Assembly (NCBI GenBank): GCA_030044455.1
Contig: JASHVU010000741.1
Span: 1 to 5,054, forward strand
Direction: 5' to 3'
DNA: 5,054 nt
Source: Acidobacteriaceae bacterium
GTDB taxonomy: Bacteria > Acidobacteriota > Terriglobia > Terriglobales > Acidobacteriaceae
The stretch's first letter is position 1. Every line of letters starts with the position of its first letter. Of this stretch, positions 1 to 5,054 are shown piece by piece. The position numbers and the translations under genes are program-made. Under the pieces are notes generated by a model. That model saw only the letters and a program-made list of their open reading frames with translations. It made no database searches and was not told where the DNA came from.

Positions 1-900
1 CGTCTCGGGCCCCGCCTGCTTGGCGCGCACCAGCGCTTCTTCGGCCTCGCGCAAGACAACCACAGGTGACCTGCCCTGGCTCGAAGAGATTCCAAAGCAC
101 GCTGATAGGCGCACCGAGTCGCCGGCAACACGGAAGGGTTGGCTGAACACCTCGAGCCGAAGCCGCTCGGCCAGCATCACGGCGTTGGCGGTGCCGCAGC
201 CGGGCAGCGCTATCAGGAACTCATCCATTCCCGGCCGGCTCAGCAGGTCGTAGCTGCGCAGCAATCGGTTGGTGCGCGCAACGATCTGGCAAAGAAGTTC
301 GTCGCAGGTGTCGACGCCCAGCCGCGAATTCCAGTGGCCGAAGTCATCCACATCGAAAAGCACAAGACACATTGCGCTGTTATGCCGCTGCACTCGGTCA
401 GTCTCGCGAAACAGCATCGCCAACATGGCCTCGCGGTTGTACACGCCAGTGAGCCGGTCGAGCTGCGCGTTCATGACTGCCGACTCGCGCAGGCTCTCTG
501 CCTCTCTTTTCACGCGGTGCAGGCGCAGCGTATGCGTCAGCCGGAATTGCAGCCATGAGCCGTGGGCGTGACGTGGAGCCAGATCGTCGATCACGCCCTC
601 GGCTGCCCGGTCGATCCAAGTCTGAGTAATCACGTCCATGATCAACACAATCGGATAGCGTTGACCCTCATTCGATGCGCGCGCTCCGGCCAGGAGCCGT
701 TCCATCGGCATACCGGGCAGATCCACATCAAGCAGAACCAAGTCAGGCGGTTTAGGCACGCTCATCGCTGCGAGCGCGGCTGGGGCGGTCATTACCACCT
801 GCACCTGGGCTCCCATGCTGATCAGCACGGGCTCGGTTTTAAGCAGGAATTCGGGTTCGGGCGAGGCAAGCAGGAAGACCGGGGACTTTTCAGCCAGCAT
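1..900 (-). CDS. Receiver-like + degenerate GGDEF domain protein (C-terminus beyond window)
   Basis: Three hundred uninterrupted codons run from the ATG at 900-898 to the window edge, so the C-terminus is missing. Residues about 6-125 look like a two-component receiver: LLDVDLPGM holds the candidate phospho-acceptor Asp58. However, the N-terminal acidic pair is replaced by Ser13-Pro14, the Thr/Ser position by Met88, and the C-terminal Lys is not seen. A short charged linker (about 126-146) leads to a GGDEF domain. It shows DRLTGVYNR (148-156), the DVDDF metal-site segment (183-187), RSYD (215-218; RxxD inhibitory-site spacing), GMDEF (224-228) instead of GGDEF, and EEALVRAKQAG near the edge. 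Canonical proteins make c-di-GMP from two GTP and respond to phosphorylation. Here Met replaces the second Gly and Gly/Ser replace the Lys/Asp after DVDDF, so cyclase activity is doubtful and a c-di-GMP-binding or regulatory role is possible (inference). The start is supported by a strong Shine-Dalgarno. Family assignment is confident; function is not. Confidence 0.92.
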   Translation of the reverse strand, partial: MLAEKSPVFLLASPEPEFLLKTEPVLISMGAQVQVVMTAPAALAAMSVPKPPDLVLLDVDLPGMPMERLLAGARASNEGQRYPIVLIMDVITQTWIDRAAEGVIDDLAPRHAHGSWLQFRLTHTLRLHRVKREAESLRESAVMNAQLDRLTGVYNREAMLAMLFRETDRVQRHNSAMCLVLFDVDDFGHWNSRLGVDTCDELLCQIVARTNRLLRSYDLLSRPGMDEFLIALPGCGTANAVMLAERLRLEVFSQPFRVAGDSVRLSACFGISSSQGRSPVVVLREAEEALVRAKQAGPET

Positions 901-909
901 GATGAGGTT

Positions 910-918
910 CCCTCCTCT
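910..918 (-). promoter_or_regulatory. Strong Shine-Dalgarno of the GGDEF gene
   Basis: The minus strand reads AGAGGAGGG, ending 9 nt before the ATG at 900-898. This is close to the full anti-SD complement and decides the start codon; it is the strongest ribosome binding site in the window. Confidence 0.8.
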
Positions 919-938
919 GGTTGGCTGAATCGGCTCGG

Positions 939-944
939 ATTAGA
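939..944 (-). promoter_or_regulatory. Candidate -10 box for the GGDEF gene
   Basis: The minus strand reads TCTAAT, matching TATAAT at five of six positions, after a run of five Ts and about 38 nt upstream of the ATG. No good -35 hexamer lies 16-19 nt upstream, so this is only a candidate. It would make the gene independent of mqnD, in line with the long spacer. Confidence 0.3.
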
Positions 945-1079
945 AAAATCTTAAGCCGCCTCGCGAGAATTGCAGTTTTCCCTCATGACTTTCGCGCGGA
1001 CTGTATGAGTACCGAAGGTAGCTGGCCCGCTGTTGCGAATCACCAACTGCCCCAAATTGCGACACTCAAACGTCGCGGG

Positions 1080-1146
1080 TCGTGAACCGTGAGGCGCGAC
1101 TCGTGAAAAACCGGTCGTGCGCTGGCAAGAAATCACGAATTACGAA
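1080..1146. repeat. Scattered TCGTGA-type short repeats in the mqnD-GGDEF spacer
   Basis: The 901-1179 spacer holds no convincing gene. Its right part has several copies of one short word: TCGTGAA at 1080-1086 and 1101-1107, CCGTGAG at 1087-1093, TCGTGC at 1115-1120, the inverted form TCACGAA at 1133-1139, and TTACGAA at 1140-1146. The copies at 1101-1106 and 1133-1138 can pair as a 6-bp stem with a 26-nt loop. The spacing is irregular. It may be a decayed tandem array, a weak transcript end downstream of mqnD, or chance in a GC-rich spacer. Confidence 0.35.
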
Positions 1147-1179
1147 ACTCATCCTCTGCTCGCTGGGCTGCGTCTGCCC

Positions 1180-2052
1180 TCAATCCACAAAATCAACCTG
1201 CGGAACGATAGGAATGATGCCACGCTCGAACCCCATATCGAGCAGCTTGCGAATGGCTTCGCGGCCGTCGGCTCCGTAATCGAGGGTTCGCTCATTCACA
1301 TACATGCTCACAAAGCGGCTGGCCAGGCGGGTATCCAGATCGCGGGCGAACTGCATTGCGTACTCCAGGGCCTGCTCGCGGTGGTCGAGCGCGTGCTGGA
1401 TCGAGTCGCGCAGTGCCTTGGAAATAATCTTGTGAGACTCGGCTCCGAGCGACCGCCGGATGGCGTTGCCACCCAGCGGCAGTACCAGCGCCGTGGTCTC
1501 GCGCCACCAGATGCCCAGATCGATGACTTTGTAAAGACCGCTTGTGGAATAGGTTAGCTGCCCTTCGTGAATGATGAGGCCTGCATCGTAATCCCCTGCG
1601 AGGATTGAGGGAATGATTTTGTCGAAGGGGACGGTCTCGGTCTTAATCTCGGGGTTAAAGATCTTGAGCGCTAAAAAAGCGGTAGTGAGCGTGCCCGGCA
1701 CCGCGACTTTGATGCGGCCCAGGTCGGTGGGCGTTAACGGGCTGCGCGCCACCACCATGGGCCCGTACCCCTCGCCCACGCTGCCGCCGCAACCCATGAG
1801 CGTGTAGTTCTGCTGCAGGTAGGGGTAGGCGTGAAAGCTGATGGCGGTGACATCGTAAAAGGCTTCCTGCTCGGCGCGGCGATTCAGCGTTTCGATGTCA
1901 GACAGCGTGTGGGTGAAGCGATAGCCAGGCACACGGATCTTGTTAGTGGCCAGGCCATAGAACATGAAAGCGTCATCGGAATCGGGACTATGCGCGATGG
2001 AGATTTCAAGCACGCCATCGGCAGCGGGGGATTGAGTCAGAGGGGTGCTCAC
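1180..2052 (-). CDS. mqnD: 1,4-dihydroxy-6-naphthoate synthase MqnD (futalosine menaquinone pathway)
   Basis: A 290-residue member of the MqnA/MqnD periplasmic-binding-protein-like fold, acting in the cytosol. MqnD converts cyclic dehypoxanthinyl futalosine to 1,4-dihydroxy-6-naphthoate in the futalosine route to menaquinone. Visible family marks: SPDSDDAFMFYGL (22-34) at the N-terminal substrate loop, DIETLNRRA (52-60), VAVPGTLTTAFLAL (116-129) and AGLIIHE (157-163), where His162 fits the catalytic His of MqnD. Then follow VIDLGIWWRETTALVLPLG (176-194) and YVNERTLDYGADG (251-263). The IDLGxWW and YVN segments favour MqnD over MqnA. The start chosen is GTG at 2052-2050, because GAAAGGA (2067-2061) lies 8 nt upstream; an in-frame TTG at 2085 adds 11 residues but lacks such a site. 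Length is near the family norm. It lies 56 nt downstream of bioY, probably on the same transcript. No other mqn gene is in the window. The N-terminal loop differs from the SPCPNDTF form I recall from Thermus. Confidence 0.9.
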   Translation of the reverse strand: MSTPLTQSPAADGVLEISIAHSPDSDDAFMFYGLATNKIRVPGYRFTHTLSDIETLNRRAEQEAFYDVTAISFHAYPYLQQNYTLMGCGGSVGEGYGPMVVARSPLTPTDLGRIKVAVPGTLTTAFLALKIFNPEIKTETVPFDKIIPSILAGDYDAGLIIHEGQLTYSTSGLYKVIDLGIWWRETTALVLPLGGNAIRRSLGAESHKIISKALRDSIQHALDHREQALEYAMQFARDLDTRLASRFVSMYVNERTLDYGADGREAIRKLLDMGFERGIIPIVPQVDFVD

Positions 2053-2060
2053 GGCAAAAG

Positions 2061-2067
2061 TCCTTTC
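2061..2067 (-). promoter_or_regulatory. Shine-Dalgarno deciding the mqnD GTG start
   Basis: The minus strand reads GAAAGGA, followed by 8 nt and then GTG. It falls inside the longer TTG-initiated reading frame and so argues for the shorter protein. Confidence 0.6.
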
Positions 2068-2108
2068 AAGGTAAAAGCGCGACAATAAGCCAGTCAGTTT
2101 TGATGCGT

Positions 2109-2720
2109 TCAGGCCGAGCGGCGGCGCAGGCGGGCAGCGCCGGATGCTACGGCTGCGGCCACGGCAATCTTAAGCGCGTCGCCGGCCAGGAACGGAAGCA
2201 CGGCGAGGGCGGTTGCCTGCATGACCGCGATGTGAGTAAGGGCAGCGAGCCAAAGCGCACCGCACATCAAAATCAATAAGTCGCCGATCGCCGCACACGC
2301 GAAGGCCGAAACATATCCCCGGCTGGTGGGACCCAGCCTGGTTCGGCGGTAGAGAAACGAGATGAGCGCCGCGGCCAGAGGATAGACCAGCAGATATCCC
2401 CCTGTGGGGCCAAGAAGATGCGTGAGACCGCCCGTTGGCGGGTTGGGTGAGAAGACCGGCAGGCCCGCAGCACCCTCCGCCAGGTACGCGGCAAAGGTGG
2501 CTGCGGCCATGCGCGGCCTGAGAGTGAGCCCAAGCACCAGCACGGCAAAAGGCGCCAGCGAAAGTGGAACCGGCGTAAAGAACAATGGCAGCGAAACGTG
2601 CGCGCAGACTGCGGCAAAGGCGCTCCCGGCAAGCACAATTCCGAAGCCGCGCGACCACGCGGGAGTTCTCGAGAGCGACTCAAACGATGAAGTAAGTATT
2701 GCCGTCGTCTCTTTGCTCAT
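2109..2720 (-). CDS. bioY: BioY biotin transporter substrate-binding (S) subunit
   Basis: A 203-residue hydrophobic integral membrane protein with about six predicted helices (roughly 25-45, 52-68, 71-86, 106-124, 136-165 and 172-193). BioY captures biotin and imports it with the ECF energising module (two ATPases plus a T subunit) or, in some species, may act without it. Family marks: FFTPVPLSLAPF (47-58), AEGAAGLPVF (81-90), GGLTHLLGPTGGYL (97-110) and FLAGDALKIAVAA (177-189) with Asp181/Lys184. The start is ATG at 2720-2718, with GAGG (2729-2726) 5 nt upstream. An in-frame GTG at 2726, two codons earlier, overlaps that SD and is less likely. The C-terminus is Arg-rich (LRRRSA), fitting a cytoplasmic tail. 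No ecfA/ecfT or biotin synthesis gene is in the window, so it probably shares an ECF module encoded elsewhere (inference). I see no BirA-type operator in the 64 nt upstream. Confidence 0.93.
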   Translation of the reverse strand: MSKETTAILTSSFESLSRTPAWSRGFGIVLAGSAFAAVCAHVSLPLFFTPVPLSLAPFAVLVLGLTLRPRMAAATFAAYLAEGAAGLPVFSPNPPTGGLTHLLGPTGGYLLVYPLAAALISFLYRRTRLGPTSRGYVSAFACAAIGDLLILMCGALWLAALTHIAVMQATALAVLPFLAGDALKIAVAAAVASGAARLRRRSA

Positions 2721-2784
2721 CGTCACCTCGCCAGAACGATTGGAATGGCTCTAACCGCGTAGGAAACGTGCTTTGCTGCGGGTC

Positions 2785-2940
2785 TTACGATTCAATTTCA
2801 ATATCTTGTGCCGACTCACCCGCTGACCGGCTCTGCCGCTGGTGCCGGCTGCGTTGCAGCCAGATATGACGCGCCATTCCCGCGGCCGCAAGAAGCAGCG
2901 CAGCCAGCGACGCCAACAGGGCAATCATTAACCAGCGCAT
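2785..2940 (-). CDS. Small single-pass membrane protein, 51 residues, unknown function
   Basis: An ATG at 2940-2938 opens 51 codons closed by TAA at 2787-2785. The product begins MRWLMIALLASLAALLLAAA, a clear hydrophobic helix (about residues 3-22). A basic stretch with Arg24, Arg30, Arg32, Arg35 and Arg38 follows, then an acidic end, GESAQDIEIES. Positive charges after the helix suggest N-out/C-in topology, with the tail in the cytoplasm. No lipobox Cys or clear signal-peptidase site is present. The minus strand reads GGGGAG ending about 10 nt before the ATG, an acceptable SD. It sits 85 nt after cutA and 64 nt before bioY on the same strand. I do not recognise the family. Size and layout resemble generic small membrane proteins such as CcmD-like accessory subunits, but there is no specific match. 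The frame is short, so chance is possible; the helix, charge pattern and SD together favour a real gene. Confidence 0.55.
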   Translation of the reverse strand: MRWLMIALLASLAALLLAAAGMARHIWLQRSRHQRQSRSAGESAQDIEIES

Positions 2941-2973
2941 ACGGAACGAACTCCCCAAGAATAACAGAGCGGG

Positions 2974-2999
2974 CGGGCGGCCGAACCTGGCCCTGCCCG
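2974..2999 (-). terminator. Weak GC-rich hairpin downstream of cutA
   Basis: GGCC 2979-2982 pairs with GGCC 2989-2992 around a 6-nt loop. The stem extends with C2974-GGGC (2975-2978) against GCCC-G (2995-2999) across a two-base bulge. On the minus strand it is followed by CGCTCTGTTATTCTT after a few bases, not a clean U-run. It may attenuate transcription between cutA and the small ORF, or mean nothing. Confidence 0.2.
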
Positions 3000-3025
3000 G
3001 CTGCGTTTGCGGCTTGCCAGTGCGG

Positions 3026-3388
3026 TTAACCGGCCGTGCCGGTCACCGTTCCTGCAGGGGTCTTCACTGAGGCGTGCAGCCAATCCAGATAGGCGTGGCT
3101 GCCTGACTCAACTTCGAGAACCAGGAACTCAGGCACTTGATAGGCGTGCAACTCGTGCAGACGGGTTTCCAGAGCGAGCAGTTTGTCGGTCGAGGTTTTG
3201 ATGAGCAGCAAAGTCTCGGTCGACGACTCAACCTCGCCCTGCCAGCGGTAGATGGATTGTACCGCGGGGATCAGAGTGGCGCAGGCCGCCAGGCGCTCAT
3301 CCACGAGGGCACGGGCCAGGCTGGCTGCCTCATCCGGGCCGGGGGCGGTGGTGAGTACGATGCGTGCAGATGGGATGGAGTCAGACAT
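3026..3388 (-). CDS. cutA: CutA1 family divalent-cation tolerance protein
   Basis: A 120-residue CutA1 protein, close to the usual family length. CutA1 forms very stable trimers with a PII-like ferredoxin fold. In E. coli it is linked to copper tolerance, but its true role is unsettled. Family marks: ARALVDERLAACATLIPAV (25-43, with Cys36), SIYRWQGEV (45-53), TLLLIKTS (59-66), and HAYQVPEFLVLEV (81-93), where HAYQVPE stands in for the common HPYxxPE (Pro to Ala). YLDWLHASV (100-108) follows. The last dozen residues (TPAGTVTGTAG) are a low-complexity tail. The start is ATG at 3388-3386; its SD is weak (GAGAG, about 6 nt upstream). It is divergent from the phosphohexomutase gene across 189 nt and first in a same-strand run with the small ORF, bioY and mqnD. 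Confidence 0.94.
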   Translation of the reverse strand: MSDSIPSARIVLTTAPGPDEAASLARALVDERLAACATLIPAVQSIYRWQGEVESSTETLLLIKTSTDKLLALETRLHELHAYQVPEFLVLEVESGSHAYLDWLHASVKTPAGTVTGTAG

Positions 3389-3443
3389 GGCGAGCTCTCA
3401 GATGTTTCACGCAGCTTGAACCAATGTATTCCTTCGTGGGTAA

Positions 3444-3459
3444 TTCGGCATTGCCGGAA
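3444..3459. promoter_or_regulatory. Near-perfect palindrome in the divergent promoter region
   Basis: TTCGGCATTGCCGGAA is an inverted repeat with CGGCA/TGCCG arms around one central base, plus a partly matching outer TT/AA. It lies 56 nt upstream of the cutA start and next to an AT-only block, AAAATTTTAATT (3464-3475). The position between two divergent genes is typical of a regulator site, but no regulator is identified. Promoter hexamers are not convincing: for the rightward gene TTGCCG (3506-3511) with CAGTAT (3529-3534) at 17-nt spacing is the best I see, and it is weak. The rest of 3389-3577 holds no gene. Confidence 0.3.
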
Positions 3460-3577
3460 CGGGAAAATTTTAATTGGACATTAGCCATCGCACTACCTCG
3501 ATCGCTTGCCGATCCCGCCCTGCTGTTGCAGTATTGAAGGTTGCGGCCCGGGTGATCGAGACCGCACGGAGAAGTCA

Positions 3578-4984
3578 ATGGCAGTCATCAAGTTTGGCAC
3601 TTCAGGCTGGCGCGCGATTGTGGCCGACGAATTTACCGTTGCCAACATCCGCCTTGCCGTTGCAGGCATTGCAGCTTACGTCAAAACTCTGCCCGCACCG
3701 CATCGCGTGCTGGTGGGCCGCGACCCGCGTTTCCTGGGTGAGAGCTTTGTGGCCGAAGCAGCCCAAGTGCTGGCCGGGGCGGGCATCGCGCCCATCGTCA
3801 TCCCCGAAGCGGCGCCCACCCCGGCCATCGCTTATGCCGTGCGCACGCTCAAAACCCATGGCGCCATCAACTTCACGGCGTCGCACAATCCGCCCGAGTA
3901 CAACGGTATCAAGTACTCCACGCCCGACGGCGCGCCCGCTCTGCCTGAAGTTACCAAACAGATTGAGGGCGCCGTGGCCGGCCTGCAGGCGGGCCACGAA
4001 TCTATTCCAAAGTCAGGGCCCTCCGCAGGAGGCTTCGAGACTGCCGACGTCAAACCGTCCTTCCTTAAACGCCTGGCCGAGCTAGTCGATCTGAGGGCCA
4101 TCGCCAAATCGGGCATCAAGATTGTCTACGACCCCTTCTGGGGCGCGGGGCGTGGATATCCCTCGGATCTGCTGCGCGACGCCGGCGTTCCGGTTGAAAC
4201 CGTGCACGATTATCGCGATGTGCTTTTCGGCGGCCATGCACCCGAGCCCGACGATCACTTACTGGCCGACGCCAAAAAGAAGATGAAGGAGATTGGCGCG
4301 GCTGTGGGCATTGCCACCGACGGCGACGCCGACCGCTTCGGCATCGTGGATGGCGACGGCACCTTCATACAACCCAACTACATCATCGCGCTGCTGTTCG
4401 ACTACCTGGTTGAGACTCGCGGCTGGCGCAACGGCGTGGCCAAGAGCGTGGCGACCACCAACCTGGTCAACGCGCTTGCCGAACACCACAAGGTGCAGCT
4501 CTACGAGACTCCCGTAGGCTTCAAATACATCGGCGAGCTCATCAACGAGGACAAGATCGCCATCGGCGGCGAAGAGTCGGCCGGTCTCACCATTCGCGGT
4601 CACGTTCCGGAGAAGGACGGCGTCATCGCCGGCCTGCTGGTGGCAGAAATGGTGGCCAGTCGCGGCAAGAGCCTGGGTGCGCAGCTCAAGGAGCTGTTTG
4701 CCAAGGTTGGTTCCTATTACCCGGTTCGCGAGAACTTCCACTTGACCGCGGATCAGAAAGCCGCGTTCACTGAGAAGTTGAAGACCGATCCGGCGGAGCT
4801 GGGCGGGCGCAAAGTTGTCAGCGTGGTGCGCACCGACGGCCTCAAGCTGGTACTCGACGACGGCTCCTGGGTTTGTTACCGGCTTTCGGGCACTGAACCC
4901 GTGGTGCGTGCTTATACCGAGGCGCGCGACGAGCGCGAAATGGAGGCGCTGAGTTCTGCCGCCAAACACTTCGTGGTCGGATGA
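3578..4984 (+). CDS. Phosphoglucomutase/phosphomannomutase (alpha-D-phosphohexomutase family)
   Basis: A 468-residue cytosolic enzyme that interconverts hexose 1- and 6-phosphates through a phosphoserine, feeding glycogen, envelope and exopolysaccharide precursor synthesis. All four domain signatures are intact: FGTSGWR (6-12) at the N-terminus; TASHNPPEYNGIKY (100-113) with catalytic Ser102; the Mg-binding loop DGDADRFG (248-255); the sugar-specificity loop GGEESAG (330-336) followed by HVPEKDGV (342-349); and the phosphate-binding loop RLSGTEPVVRAY (435-446). GEESxG followed by PEKDG is closer to phosphoglucomutases than to GlmM (GEQSGH) or AlgC-type mutases (GEMSGH). I favour glucose phosphate, but specificity cannot be settled by reading. 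The start is ATG at 3578-3580, with GGAGAAG (3568-3574) at good spacing; an upstream in-frame ATG at 3506 lacks an SD and would add 24 unconserved residues. It is divergent from cutA, and its stop overlaps a possible downstream start. Confidence 0.95.
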   Translation: MAVIKFGTSGWRAIVADEFTVANIRLAVAGIAAYVKTLPAPHRVLVGRDPRFLGESFVAEAAQVLAGAGIAPIVIPEAAPTPAIAYAVRTLKTHGAINFTASHNPPEYNGIKYSTPDGAPALPEVTKQIEGAVAGLQAGHESIPKSGPSAGGFETADVKPSFLKRLAELVDLRAIAKSGIKIVYDPFWGAGRGYPSDLLRDAGVPVETVHDYRDVLFGGHAPEPDDHLLADAKKKMKEIGAAVGIATDGDADRFGIVDGDGTFIQPNYIIALLFDYLVETRGWRNGVAKSVATTNLVNALAEHHKVQLYETPVGFKYIGELINEDKIAIGGEESAGLTIRGHVPEKDGVIAGLLVAEMVASRGKSLGAQLKELFAKVGSYYPVRENFHLTADQKAAFTEKLKTDPAELGGRKVVSVVRTDGLKLVLDDGSWVCYRLSGTEPVVRAYTEARDEREMEALSSAAKHFVVG

Positions 4985-5054
4985 GCGCGGGTGGCGAATT
5001 GGTTGGTCACCCGGGTTTCAAGATCAAGACCTGGGGCAGCCAATTTTCGTGCCT
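4981..5054 (+). CDS. Possible start of a downstream gene, cut by the window edge
   Basis: An ATG at 4981-4983 overlaps the phosphohexomutase TGA as ATGA, the usual sign of translational coupling. The frame stays open for 24 codons to the edge, beginning MSAGGELVGHPGFKIKTWG. I do not recognise it, and there is no strong SD (GTGGTCGG precedes it). A competing reading is a non-coding 3' region: CGGGTG (4988-4993) and CACCCG (5008-5013) form a 6-bp stem around a 14-nt loop, without a T-run after it. Confidence 0.3.
   Translation, partial: MSAGGELVGHPGFKIKTWGSQFSC

Noticed and set aside
139..558. 139-codon plus-strand frame opposite the GGDEF gene
   Set aside because: It is antisense to clear GGDEF-domain coding sequence; long antisense frames are expected in GC-rich DNA.
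951..1136. 61-codon minus-strand open frame in the mqnD-GGDEF spacer
   Set aside because: It starts with GTG without an SD, overlaps the repeat-like words, and its product has no recognisable domain, helix or motif.
2404..2754. 116-codon plus-strand frame opposite bioY
   Set aside because: It is a shadow of the BioY coding strand, with low-complexity composition and no SD.
2721..2784. BirA operator or biotin-related riboswitch upstream of bioY
   Set aside because: No TTGTAAACC/GGTTTACAA-like dyad or other recognisable regulatory RNA is seen in these 64 nt.
3506..3577. Extended N-terminus of the phosphohexomutase from ATG 3506
   Set aside because: There is no SD, and the extra 24 residues precede the normal family N-terminus, while ATG 3578 has GGAGAAG at good spacing.
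4259..4969. 236-codon minus-strand frame inside the phosphohexomutase gene
   Set aside because: The opposite strand encodes intact catalytic motifs of a known enzyme; the antisense product has no family features.

Overview
This is a GC-rich bacterial chromosomal window with short spacers, mostly housekeeping or accessory metabolic genes, and no sign of phage, IS elements, CRISPR or RNA genes. A futalosine-type menaquinone gene (mqnD), an ECF-type biotin transporter subunit (bioY), cutA and an unusual receiver-GGDEF protein together fit an Acidobacteriota-like genome. That placement is inference from gene content and protein flavour, not proof.

Layout. Positions 1-3388 are read on the minus strand, in transcription order: cutA (3388-3026), a 51-residue single-pass membrane micro-protein (2940-2785), bioY (2720-2109), mqnD (2052-1180), a 279-nt spacer with scattered TCGTGA-type repeats, then the first 300 codons of a receiver + GGDEF protein (900-1) that runs off the left edge. 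A 189-nt divergent promoter region (3389-3577) holds an AT-rich block and a near-perfect 16-bp palindrome. From it an alpha-D-phosphohexomutase (phosphoglucomutase/phosphomannomutase) reads rightwards (3578-4984). Its stop codon overlaps, as ATGA, the start of a possible next gene that is cut off at the right edge.

How the genes relate. The cutA, small ORF, bioY and mqnD genes have gaps of 85, 64 and 56 nt and could form one transcript, but no shared pathway is evident: metal tolerance/CutA, biotin uptake, menaquinone. The GGDEF gene has its own strong Shine-Dalgarno and a plausible -10 box, so it is probably a separate unit. The phosphohexomutase feeds glycogen, cell-envelope or exopolysaccharide sugar nucleotide synthesis.

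Most notable points: the GGDEF protein keeps the RxxD inhibitory-site motif but has GMDEF in place of GGDEF and a degenerate receiver, so it may be a c-di-GMP sensor or a scaffold rather than a cyclase; and the small membrane protein between cutA and bioY is easily missed. I see no convincing evidence of a wholly new multi-gene system.
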